Below, piece by piece: positions 10,067 to 17,676 of a stretch of 64,000 nt of DNA; position 1 is the first letter of the stretch; every line of letters starts with the position of its first letter. The stretch covers positions 2,282,501 to 2,346,500 of the forward strand of contig NZ_CP095554.1 in the NCBI RefSeq assembly GCF_023078375.1, given 5' to 3'. A program made the translations under genes and the position numbers. The notes beneath the pieces were generated by a model, which did no database searches, was not told where the DNA came from, and saw nothing but the letters and a program-made list of their open reading frames with translations. The DNA comes from Roseomonas gilardii subsp. gilardii (lineage in GTDB: Bacteria; Pseudomonadota; Alphaproteobacteria; Acetobacterales; Acetobacteraceae).

Positions 10067-11122
10067 TCAGCCCCCGGTGACGGACATGTGACGATGCAGT
10101 GCAGGACGAGCCTGCCTCCGGTCAATCACGAAGTCATGTCCCTTGGGCTTGCGGGCGATGGCATCGCGGATCGCCTCGCGCAATCCGGCCTCCCCGAGCG
10201 CCGGGTCGCGCAGCGGGCGGCGCAGGTCCGCCGCATCCTCCTGCCCCAGGCACATGTAGAGCGTGCCCGTGCAGGTGAGGCGGACCCGGTTGCAGCTCTC
10301 GCAGAAATTGTGGGTCAGCGGCGTGATGAAGCCGAGGCGGCCGCCGGTCTCCGCCACGCGGTAGTAACGCGCCGGGCCGCCGGTGCGGTGGTCGCTCTCC
10401 TCCAGCGTCCAGTTCCGCCGCAGGCGCGACCGCACCAGGGAGAGCGGCAGGTACTGGTCGGTGCGGTCGCCGCCGATCTCCCCCAGCGGCATGGTCTCGA
10501 TCAGGGTGAGGTCGAAGCCGTGCTCGCCGCACCAGGCGATCATGCGGTCGAACTCGGCCTCGTTCACATCCTTCAGCGCCACGGCGTTGATCTTCACGGC
10601 GAGGCCGGCGGCCTTGGCGGCGAAGATGCCGTCCAGCGTCTGGTCCAGCTTTCCCCAGCGCGTGACCGCGCGGAAGGTGCCCGGGTCCAGCGTGTCGAGC
10701 GAGACGTTCACCCGCCGCACCCCGGCATCGTAGAGATCGTCCGCCAGCTTCGTGAGCTGCGTGCCGTTGGTGGTGACCGTCAGCTCCCGCAGCCCACCGC
10801 CGTTCAGCCGCGCGCCCAGAGCGCGGAAAAGGGAGATCACGTTGCGCCGGACCAGCGGTTCGCCGCCGGTCAGCCGGATGCGCTCCACCCCCAGGTCGAT
10901 GAAGGCGCCGCAGAGCTTCTCCAATTCCTCCAGGCCGAGGACTTCCGCCTTCGGCAGGAAGGTCATGTCCTCCGCCATGCAATAGACGCAACGCAGGTCG
11001 CAACGATCCGTGACCGAAACGCGCAGATAGCTGATGCGCCGCCCGAAGGGATCTTCCATCGGCAGGGGCGCCACCCCAGCGGGGGCGGTGTCGGCAGGAA
11101 AGGGAAAGGTCAGGTCGGACAC
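10067..11122 (-). CDS. moaA: GTP 3',8-cyclase MoaA
   Basis: MoaA is the radical SAM enzyme of the first step in molybdenum cofactor synthesis, turning GTP into 3',8-cyclo-7,8-dihydro-GTP. In the 351-residue product the radical SAM cluster is C41-x3-C45-x2-C48. The second [4Fe-4S] site lies in the C-terminal [11 protein letters not shown] region plus a later Cys (YMC). The protein ends in Gly-Gly, as MoaA does. I see no Moco-riboswitch-like fold upstream and no other moa genes in the window. Confidence 0.97.
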   Translation of the reverse strand: MSDLTFPFPADTAPAGVAPLPMEDPFGRRISYLRVSVTDRCDLRCVYCMAEDMTFLPKAEVLGLEELEKLCGAFIDLGVERIRLTGGEPLVRRNVISLFRALGARLNGGGLRELTVTTNGTQLTKLADDLYDAGVRRVNVSLDTLDPGTFRAVTRWGKLDQTLDGIFAAKAAGLAVKINAVALKDVNEAEFDRMIAWCGEHGFDLTLIETMPLGEIGGDRTDQYLPLSLVRSRLRRNWTLEESDHRTGGPARYYRVAETGGRLGFITPLTHNFCESCNRVRLTCTGTLYMCLGQEDAADLRRPLRDPALGEAGLREAIRDAIARKPKGHDFVIDRRQARPALHRHMSVTGG

Positions 11123-11248
11123 GATGGCCTTGGCGTCTGTTGATGGACCCGGCGGAACGGCGGCGGCTGGTCCCCCGATGTGGCGGGACGGGACGGCCGC
11201 CGCAAGGGCCGCACCGTCCGGGAGGGCTGGGGCCCTTCCCAGGATCCC

Positions 11249-11434
11249 TTAATGATCCGACACGATTTCCAGCGTCACATGCAGCGTGTTGATCAGCAGC
11301 TTGCCGGCATGTTCGAAGTTGACCGTCACACGCTCCCCGGTCACGGACTGCACCTGGCCGGTGCCCCAGTCGGGGCGCGACGGATGCCGCACGCGCATTC
11401 CGGGCTCGATCAGATCGCTGTTGGCGCTGGACAT
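11249..11434 (-). CDS. DUF3553 domain-containing protein
   Basis: The 61-residue product matches the small DUF3553 family (GMRVRHPSRPDWGTGQVQSV, then VNFEHAGKLL), which resembles the short beta-barrel found at the end of some UvrD-like helicases and has no established function. It is the first gene leftward of the divergent chpT and lies upstream of moaA. Confidence 0.85.
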   Translation of the reverse strand: MSSANSDLIEPGMRVRHPSRPDWGTGQVQSVTGERVTVNFEHAGKLLINTLHVTLEIVSDH

Positions 11435-11544
11435 GTCCAGAGCATGGCACCGGCCCGCACCCAGTGTCCATGACGCGGGCCGTCACGGCGGCGGAAGGAA
11501 AGGCAGGCGTTCATCTTGCGGCAACCGCCGATCCGCCAGAGAGC

Positions 11545-12162
11545 ATGCTTTCCCACGGGACCGATGCCGGAATGCGATTCGACCTATCCCTGACCCAGGA
11601 TCTCTGCGCCCGCCTCTGCCATGACCTGGGCGGACCCCTGGGCAGTGTGTCCGGTGCGCTCGACCTGATCGGGCCGATGGACGAGGCCGCTCTGGTGGCC
11701 CGCGAAAGCGCCGAGGTGCTGGAAGGCCGGCTACGGCTCTGGCGCGCCCTGGCCGGCGCCGGTGCCGGCCCGCTGGACCGGGAGGGCCTGGACGCCCTGC
11801 TGGCCGGCGGCTTCGGCGGCGGCCGCGTTTCCGCCGACCTGTCCGGCATGGAGGGCGGGGAACTGCCCGCCACCATGGCCCGCGCGGCGCTGGCGGCCGC
11901 CATGCTGGGTGGCGAGGCCCTGCCGCGCGGCGGAAAGGTGCGGCTTTCCGGCGGCGCCGGCGCCCTCCTGGTGGTGCCGGAAGGGCGGAACGCCCACTGG
12001 CCCCCCGGCCTGGCCCTGGTCCTGGCGGGAGAGACGGTGAGCGGCCCGCGCGAGGTGCTCGCGCCGCTTCTGGTCACCCTGGCGGAAACGGCGGCCTGCC
12101 GGTTGGACATGGTGCCGTCCGGAACCGGCGGGATCGACGGGCTGAGCCTGCTGCCGCTCTGA
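11545..12162 (+). CDS. chpT: Histidine phosphotransferase ChpT-like protein
   Basis: ChpT relays phosphate from the hybrid kinase CckA to CtrA and CpdR. The product has the ChpT phosphoacceptor helix (ARLCHDLGGPLGSVSGALDL) and lacks functional ATP-binding motifs in the kinase-like C-terminal half, as expected. The start is uncertain: GTG at 11464, ATG at 11545 and ATG at 11572 are all in frame. The shortest form (MRFDLSLTQDLC) begins closest to the conserved domain, and 11545 has a weak AGAGA upstream. Its position 2 kb from ctrA, with fliJ-fliI between them, strongly supports the assignment. Confidence 0.82.
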   Translation: MLSHGTDAGMRFDLSLTQDLCARLCHDLGGPLGSVSGALDLIGPMDEAALVARESAEVLEGRLRLWRALAGAGAGPLDREGLDALLAGGFGGGRVSADLSGMEGGELPATMARAALAAAMLGGEALPRGGKVRLSGGAGALLVVPEGRNAHWPPGLALVLAGETVSGPREVLAPLLVTLAETAACRLDMVPSGTGGIDGLSLLPL

Positions 12163-12205
12163 CGACACCAGGGGTGGGCGCCGCCCTCTCACCGGCGGGC
12201 TGGTT

Positions 12206-12619
12206 TCAGCCCGTCTTGCCGCGAAGCCCCGCCGCATCGAGCGCCTGACGCTCCGCCTTCGCGGCGCGGCGCCCGGCCTCGGTCTCCCGCTTCTCCTGCA
12301 ACCGCTCCACCGCCCGTTCCGCGGCGCGGGCCGTCGCCAGCGCCGTCCGCGCCTGCTCCGCGGCGGCTTCCGCCCGCCGGGCGGCCTGCGTGGCCTCGTC
12401 TCTTTGCCGCAGCCCGAGGGGGAGCCAGGCCGCATGGTCGCGCGGTTCGGCGGCCAGTGTCGCCTCGCGCCGCAGGACCTCCGCCGCCGCCTGGGCGGAT
12501 TGCTCCGCGGCGGAGAGCCGCGACAGGCGGTCGCCGAAGATGCGCTTCGCCTGCTCCACCTCCATCGCCCGCAGCCGCCGCAGCACGGCCAGGGGATCGC
12601 GCGCGCCCGGCCGGCTCAC
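12206..12619 (-). CDS. fliJ: FliJ-like flagellar export chaperone
   Basis: FliJ is the coiled-coil stalk protein of the flagellar type III export ATPase. The 137-residue product is almost wholly helical with Ala/Glu/Arg heptad-like sequence. It begins MSRPGARDPLAVLRRLRAME, the usual FliJ opening in which the first helix starts with L.RLR.. Sequence similarity in this family is weak, so the call rests mainly on position. Its ATG overlaps the fliI stop by four bases (ATGA). It converges on chpT, 43 bases away. Confidence 0.75.
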   Translation of the reverse strand: MSRPGARDPLAVLRRLRAMEVEQAKRIFGDRLSRLSAAEQSAQAAAEVLRREATLAAEPRDHAAWLPLGLRQRDEATQAARRAEAAAEQARTALATARAAERAVERLQEKRETEAGRRAAKAERQALDAAGLRGKTG

Positions 12620-13965
12620 GCGCCCTCCAGCGCGCTGGCCAGCCGCAGAAAGGCATCCTCCACCGTGCCACGCTCCTCCTTGCCCTGGGCCAGCACGGCC
12701 TCGATGCGGGGCGCCAGGCGGATGGCCTCGTCCACCGCCGGGTCGCTGCCGGCGCGATAGGCCCCCAGCCGCACCAGATCCGCCATGTCCCGGTGCAGCG
12801 ACAAAATCCTCCGCGCCCGCGCCAGCAGGGGCCGTTCCTCCGCACGCAGGCAGCCCGGGGAGGTGCGCGACAGTGAGCGCAGCACGTCCACCGCCGGGTA
12901 GCGCCCCGCCTCGCCGATGGCACGGTCGAGCACGACATGGCCATCGAGGATGCCGCGCACGGCATCGGCCACCGGCTCGTCATGGTCGTCGCCCTCCACC
13001 AGCACGGTGAAGAGCCCCGTGATGCTGCCGCCGCCCGCGCCCTCCGCCGCCATGCCGGCGCGTTCGAGCAGGCGCGGCAGCTCCGCGAAGACAGAGGGAG
13101 GATAGCCCTTCGTGGCGGGGGGCTCGCCGGCCGCGAGCCCGATCTCCCGCAGCGCCATGGCGAAGCGGGTGACGCTGTCCATCAGCAGCAGCACGCGCCG
13201 TCCCTCGTCACGGAAATGCTCGGCGATGGTCATCGCCGCCAGGGCGGCGTCGCGGCGTTCCATCGGCGAGGCATCGGAGGTGGCGCAGACCACCACGCTG
13301 CGCGCCCGGCCCTCCGGCCCGAGATCGTCCTCCAGGAACTCCCGCAACTCGCGCCCCCGTTCCCCCACCAGGCAGATCACCGCCACGTCGCAATCGGCGC
13401 CCCGCGCCAGCATCGACATCAGCGTCGATTTGCCGACGCCCGAAGCAGCGAAGAGGCCCAGCCGCTGGCCGCGCCGACAGGTGGCGAAAAGGTCGAGCGC
13501 GCGGACGCCCAGGTCGATCCTGTCCCCCAGGCGCTGGCGCAGCCCGGCCAGGGGCGGTGCCGCATGGAGGCGGCGTGACCGGGCGCCCGACGGCAGATTC
13601 GGCCCGCCATCCATGGGACGCCCACGGGCATTCACCACCCGCCCGAGCCAGCCGTCGGAAGGGGCGATTCCGGCCTCCCCGTCGAACCGGACCACGTCAC
13701 CGACGGCCACTCCGTCCGGCCTGCGGTCCAGGGCGGCATGGATTCTTCCAGAATTTGCAGCAATGGATTCTAATTTGATACAATCACCATTATTGGAGAT
13801 TATCTGGAACTGAGAGCCGATCGGGAGGGGTGGATGGAAGCCGGACAGAGTCAGCCCCTGCGACAGCATGGATTCCACCGTTCCATGCCTAATAATATTT
13901 TGTTTTTGCTTGATTAAATTTGAAAGGGCCAGGAGGCGTGGCGGCAACGAGCCAAAGGAGTCCAT
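12616..13965 (-). CDS. fliI: Flagellar protein export ATPase FliI
   Basis: FliI powers unfolding and export of flagellar subunits at the cytoplasmic side of the basal body. The 449-residue product has Walker A ASGVGKST (174-181), ICLVGERGRELREF, Walker B (VLLLMDSVTRFA) and the ATPase alpha/beta signature near PPSVFAELPRLLERAG. The first 80 residues are encoded by A/T-rich DNA (about 13725-13965) with codons rare in the rest of the window (AAT, ATT, TTA, AAA), a sharp shift from the G/C-rich body. The ATG at 13965 is used; alternatives would remove normal N-domain sequence. It is divergent from ctrA. Confidence 0.93.
   Translation of the reverse strand: MDSFGSLPPRLLALSNLIKQKQNIIRHGTVESMLSQGLTLSGFHPPLPIGSQFQIISNNGDCIKLESIAANSGRIHAALDRRPDGVAVGDVVRFDGEAGIAPSDGWLGRVVNARGRPMDGGPNLPSGARSRRLHAAPPLAGLRQRLGDRIDLGVRALDLFATCRRGQRLGLFAASGVGKSTLMSMLARGADCDVAVICLVGERGRELREFLEDDLGPEGRARSVVVCATSDASPMERRDAALAAMTIAEHFRDEGRRVLLLMDSVTRFAMALREIGLAAGEPPATKGYPPSVFAELPRLLERAGMAAEGAGGGSITGLFTVLVEGDDHDEPVADAVRGILDGHVVLDRAIGEAGRYPAVDVLRSLSRTSPGCLRAEERPLLARARRILSLHRDMADLVRLGAYRAGSDPAVDEAIRLAPRIEAVLAQGKEERGTVEDAFLRLASALEGA
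13741..13962. promoter_or_regulatory. Cluster of five GANTC sites upstream of ctrA, inside the fliI 5' end
   Basis: GANTC, the recognition site of the alphaproteobacterial cell-cycle methyltransferase CcrM, occurs at 13741, 13766, 13848, 13871 and 13958. The nearest is 114 bases before the ctrA start. In Caulobacter a GANTC in a ctrA promoter makes transcription sensitive to methylation state. The same use here is an inference. Confidence 0.45.
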
Positions 13966-14075
13966 ATCTTTTATGATATCCGTCTCATGTCTTCATTCGC
14001 TTCATCTCTAAAATGACCCTTTTCAGTTTCCGAATTATGAGGCCAAATGCACGCATAGGATGTGGAGCAAAAAAG

Positions 14076-14816
14076 ATGCGAGTTCTTCTGGTTGAGGATG
14101 ATCTCACAACCGCCCGCGGCATCTCCCTGATGCTGAAATCGGCCTCGATGATCGTGGACACGGCCGATACGGGCGAGGAAGCGATGGAACTGGCCCGCCT
14201 CTATGACTACGACATCGTCATCCAGGATCTGATGCTTCCGGATATGGAGGGCTATGAGGTCGTGCGCCGGCTGCGGGCTGCGCGCATCGAGACCCCGGTG
14301 CTGATCCTCTCTGGCCTTTCCCGGCCGCAGGCGAAGGTGAAGGGCTTCGGCATGGGGGCCGACGACTTCATCGTGAAGCCCTTCGACCAGCAGGAGCTGA
14401 TTGCCCGCATCCAGGCCATCGTGCGCCGCGCCAAGGGCTTCGCGCAGCCCAGTCTGACGGTGGGCAACATGACGCTCGACCTTGCCTCCCGCGAGGTGAC
14501 GGTGAGCGGCCGGCCGGTCCATCTGACCAGCAAGGAATACGCAACGCTGGAACTCCTGACCCTGCGCAAGGGCGCGGTGCTGACAAAGGAAGCCTTCCTC
14601 AACCACCTCTATGGCGGCATGGATGAACCGGAGGTGAAGATCATCGACGTCTTCATCTGCAAGCTGCGCAAGAAGCTGGCCCAGGCGGGCTGTTCCGACC
14701 TGATCGGCACGGTCTGGGGCCGCGGCTATGTGCTGCGGGACCCGGTGGGCAATCCCCGGGCCGGAAAGGCGCAGAAGGCCGAGGAAACCCCTAAGATCCC
14801 CCTCGTCGCCGCCTGA
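14076..14816 (+). CDS. ctrA: Cell-cycle response regulator CtrA
   Basis: CtrA is the OmpR-type master regulator of cell-cycle, flagellar and division genes in alphaproteobacteria. The 246-residue product has a receiver domain with acidic pocket D8-D9, phosphoacceptor D51 (IQDLMLPDM), and a winged-helix DNA-binding domain. The recognition-helix region ([20 protein letters not shown]) matches CtrA almost exactly, which separates it from other OmpR proteins. A C-terminal extension ends in Ala-Ala, like the ClpXP degron of Caulobacter CtrA. The ATG at 14076 is chosen because GGAG at 14064-14067 is well placed and the receiver begins here; a longer in-frame extension to 14013 has no support. Confidence 0.95.
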   Translation: MRVLLVEDDLTTARGISLMLKSASMIVDTADTGEEAMELARLYDYDIVIQDLMLPDMEGYEVVRRLRAARIETPVLILSGLSRPQAKVKGFGMGADDFIVKPFDQQELIARIQAIVRRAKGFAQPSLTVGNMTLDLASREVTVSGRPVHLTSKEYATLELLTLRKGAVLTKEAFLNHLYGGMDEPEVKIIDVFICKLRKKLAQAGCSDLIGTVWGRGYVLRDPVGNPRAGKAQKAEETPKIPLVAA

Positions 14817-14870
14817 AAGGGGCGGACCAGGGCAAGGGGGCTTTTGTATCCATCGCGCGATGGCGCCGCC

Positions 14871-15699
14871 CTACCGCGTCGGTACGGCAGCGGCGCCGCG
14901 CAGCCGGTGCGGCCCGCGCTCACCGGGCACGGGCACCAGGCCATCGGTCACGCCGAGGACCGTTTCGGCCCCACCCAGATACAGCAGGCCATCCGGCGCC
15001 AGGCGCCCGGCCAGCGCCTCCAGCACATGCCGCTTCGTCGGCATGTCGAAATAGATCAGCACGTTCCGGCAGAAGATCACGTCGAAACGGCCCAGCCCGC
15101 GCAGATCCTCCAGCAGGTTGCCTTCCATGAAGCGCACGCGGGCGCGCAGTTCCGGCGAAGCGCGCCAGCGTGCCTTCCTGCCGGAAATACTTCACCAGGA
15201 GCTGGATCGGCAGGCCCCGCTGCACCTCGAACTGGCTGAAGACGCCCTCCTGCGCGCGGGCGACCACCTCGCGGCTCAGATCGGTGCCGAGGATCTCGCA
15301 GCCCCGCCCACCCATCCGGCCCTGCAACTCGTCCAGGATCATGGCGATCGAATAGGCTTCCTGCCCCGTGGAACAGGCGGCGGACCAGATGCGCAGCTTC
15401 TGCCCCGGGGGCCGCGCGGCCGCCAGCCCGGGCAGCGCGCGGCGCAGATGGTCGAAGGGTTTGCCGTCCCGGAAGAAGGAGGATTCGTTGGTGGTCAGCG
15501 CCTCCGTGACCTCCTGCGCCAGCCCCTGGGCACCCGGGGCCTGCAACCGGCTGGCCAGGAGCCGCAGGTCGCCCAGCCCATGGCGGCGGAGCAGGGGGGC
15601 CAGCCGGGTTTCCAGCATGTATCCCTTGTCCTCCCCCAGCACGATGCCGGAACGCGCCTGCACCAGTGCGGCGATGACCGACAGGGCCGTGGCGCTCAT
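14871..15699 (-). CDS. cheR: Chemotaxis protein methyltransferase CheR (apparent frameshift)
   Basis: CheR methylates glutamates of chemoreceptors using S-adenosylmethionine. The N-terminal frame (from ATG 15699) carries NESSFFRDGKPFDHLR and the SAM-binding region IWSAACSTGQEAYSIAM. Near 15153 the frame shifts. The next frame continues with RARVRFMEGNLLEDL and the conserved CRNVLIYFD motif to a stop at 14871. Adding two C at the CGCCGG site restores a smooth FAPELRARV junction, so error is likely. The start overlaps the cheB stop (ATGA). It is the last gene of the chemotaxis operon. Confidence 0.83.
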
Positions 15700-16784
15700 G
15701 TCCGCACCCCCGCCGGGCCGCTGGGCGGCGGTGCCCAGCGCTGTTGCCGCAGCCGTTCCGCCAGCCCCTCCGGCGGCAGCAGCACCTCCGCGAGGCCGGC
15801 CCGGGCCACGGCGCCGGGCATGCCCCAGACCACCGAGGACGCTTCGTCCTGCGCCAGGACGGTGCCGCCCGTCGCCGCCACCGCGCGGCTGCCGGCCAGG
15901 CCATCCGAGCCCATGCCGGTGAGGATCACCGCCAGGACGCGGCCCTGGCAGGCGGCGACCAGGCTGCGCAGCATCGGGTCCACCGCCGGGCGGCAGAAGT
16001 TCTCGGGCGGCGAATCGCTCAGCCGGGCCAGGAGCGCCCCGCCGTCGCGCACCGCCAGCAGGTGGCGGTCCCCCGGGGCGAGATAAAGTTGCCCCGGCCG
16101 CAGGACCTCGCCGTCGCGGGCCTCACGCACCGGCAGGACCCCCAGGCGCGACAGATGGTCCGCCAGCATGGAGGGAAAGCCCGCCGGCATGTGCTGCACA
16201 GCCAGGACGGGCACCGGCGGCGGGCTGCGCAGCCCGCGCAGCAGCGCCGCCAGGGCCTGCGGCCCGCCAGTGGAACTGCCGATCGCCAATACCTGCGCCT
16301 CCTGCCGCGCGCGCTGCGGTGGCGGGGGCGGCAGGGCGGGAGGCCGTGGCGCGTTCCGGCGCATGCGGGCCCAGCCCCTGACCTTCTCCACCAGTTCCGT
16401 GCGGAAGGCCTGATCGGCCATGCCGCCCGCGGCGGCCATGGGCTTGGGCATGTAGTCCACGGCCCCGGCCCGCAGCGCCGCCATGGCCATCGCCGCGCCG
16501 CGCTGCGTCAGCGAGGAGGCGACGATGACGCTGGGGCGCGGCTCGCAGCGCAGCAGCAGGGGCAGGGCGGTCATCCCGTCCATCACGGGCATCTCCAGGT
16601 CGAGCAGCACCACCTCCGGCCGCTCGGCGGGGGGCAGGGCGGCGAAGGCGGCGAGGGCGGCGCGCCCGTCGCCCGCCCGGGCGACGATGCGCAGGCCGGG
16701 ATCGGCCTCCAGGATGCGGCTGAAGGCGGCGCGGACCGTCAGGCTGTCGTCGCACAGCATAACCCGCACGGAGGAAGCGCTCAC
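15696..16784 (-). CDS. cheB: Chemotaxis response regulator protein-glutamate methylesterase CheB
   Basis: CheB removes receptor methyl groups and resets adaptation. The N-terminal receiver has VMLCDDS and phosphoacceptor LLDLEMPVMDG. A Pro-rich linker (about residues 140-155) leads to the methylesterase domain with the catalytic Ser in IGSSTGGPQAL, His in AVQHMPAGF and Asp in LTGMGSDG. The GTG at 16784 is chosen because it overlaps the cheY stop as GTGA and gives a normal receiver start. The downstream cheR overlaps its stop by four bases. Confidence 0.94.
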   Translation of the reverse strand: MSASSVRVMLCDDSLTVRAAFSRILEADPGLRIVARAGDGRAALAAFAALPPAERPEVVLLDLEMPVMDGMTALPLLLRCEPRPSVIVASSLTQRGAAMAMAALRAGAVDYMPKPMAAAGGMADQAFRTELVEKVRGWARMRRNAPRPPALPPPPPQRARQEAQVLAIGSSTGGPQALAALLRGLRSPPPVPVLAVQHMPAGFPSMLADHLSRLGVLPVREARDGEVLRPGQLYLAPGDRHLLAVRDGGALLARLSDSPPENFCRPAVDPMLRSLVAACQGRVLAVILTGMGSDGLAGSRAVAATGGTVLAQDEASSVVWGMPGAVARAGLAEVLLPPEGLAERLRQQRWAPPPSGPAGVRT

Positions 16785-17164
16785 GCGGCTCCGCCAGCCG
16801 GGGCGAAGCCCATCACCGCCAGCTTGTCGGCCAGGATCGCCTCGTCGAAAGGCTTCATGATGTATTCCCGCGCCCCGGCCTCCAGCGCTTCCATGATCCG
16901 GGGCAGGCTGGCCTCGGTGGTGCAGAACATGACCGGCGGACAGGCCTCGCCGAGATCCCGCCGCAATGCGCGCAGGCATTCCAGGCCATCCATCACCGGC
17001 ATGTTGCGGTCGAGCAGGATCAGGTCGGGCCGTGCCGCCTGGCAGGCGCGCAGGGCGGCCGCCCCGTCCTCCGCCTCGCGCACCGTGAAGCCGAACCGCT
17101 CCAGCATCCCGCGTGCGACCCTGCGCACCACGCGGCTGTCATCCACCACCAGGCAATCGGGCAT
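16781..17164 (-). CDS. Single-domain response regulator, CheY-like
   Basis: The 127-residue protein is a stand-alone receiver domain with acidic pair VVDDS (about residues 7-9), phosphoacceptor ILLDRNMPVMDG, the conserved Thr in FCTTE, and Lys in IMKPFD. In this operon it most likely carries the signal from CheA to the flagellar switch. The ATG at 17164 (MPDCLVVDD) starts exactly at the receiver fold. Its gene sits between cheW and cheB, and it overlaps cheB by four bases. Confidence 0.9.
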   Translation of the reverse strand: MPDCLVVDDSRVVRRVARGMLERFGFTVREAEDGAAALRACQAARPDLILLDRNMPVMDGLECLRALRRDLGEACPPVMFCTTEASLPRIMEALEAGAREYIMKPFDEAILADKLAVMGFAPAGGAA

Positions 17165-17174
17165 CTCTGCCTCC

Positions 17175-17666
17175 TCATCCGATCGCGAGGAGGCGATCGA
17201 CATCCAGCAGGACCAGGAGCTGCCCCTCCTCGCCCGCCATGCCGCGGAAGACGCCCCGTGCGGTCTCGCGCCAGAGCGGCTCCAGGGTCGGCGGGTTGGG
17301 CGCCGCCTCCCCCAAGGCCAGCGGCACGACATCGCCGACACTGTCCACCAGCAGCGCGTAGAGCTCGCTGCCCTGTTCCACCACCACCGCCATGGGGCCG
17401 GGCGCGTCGGCTGGGCGGGCGGGCAGGTGGAGCCGTCGCCGCAGGTCCATCGCCGTGACGATGCGGCCCCGCAGGTTCAGGCTGCCGGCGATCTCGGGCG
17501 GCGCCAGCGGGATCGGCGTGGTGGCCTGCGGCAGCAGGACATCCCGGACACGCTGGACCGGCACGCAGCAGAGCTGGCCGCCCACGGTCAGGGTCAGGAA
17601 GACCTCGGTTTCCCCGGAGGGCATTTCCCGGGAAGGGGGCAGGCGATCCGCCTTGGTCATGCTCAT
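17175..17666 (-). CDS. cheW: Chemotaxis coupling protein CheW
   Basis: CheW links chemoreceptors to CheA. The 163-residue product has the CheW beta-barrel features FLTLTVGGQLCCVPVQRVRD, a SLNLRGRIVTAMDLR segment and a C-terminal LVLLDVDRLL. The ATG at 17666 (MSMTKADR) lies 10 bases after the cheA stop at 17677. An internal ATG at 17660 is equally possible. Confidence 0.9.
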   Translation of the reverse strand: MSMTKADRLPPSREMPSGETEVFLTLTVGGQLCCVPVQRVRDVLLPQATTPIPLAPPEIAGSLNLRGRIVTAMDLRRRLHLPARPADAPGPMAVVVEQGSELYALLVDSVGDVVPLALGEAAPNPPTLEPLWRETARGVFRGMAGEEGQLLVLLDVDRLLAIG

Positions 17667-17676
17667 GGCTGTCTCC

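Noticed and set aside
11123-11248. Moco riboswitch upstream of moaA
   Set aside because: The 126-base gap shows no matching multi-helix arrangement.
13966-14075. CtrA binding box (TTAA-N7-TTAA) before ctrA
   Set aside because: No pair of TTAA elements with the right spacing is present; the nearest TTAA is single and lies inside fliI.
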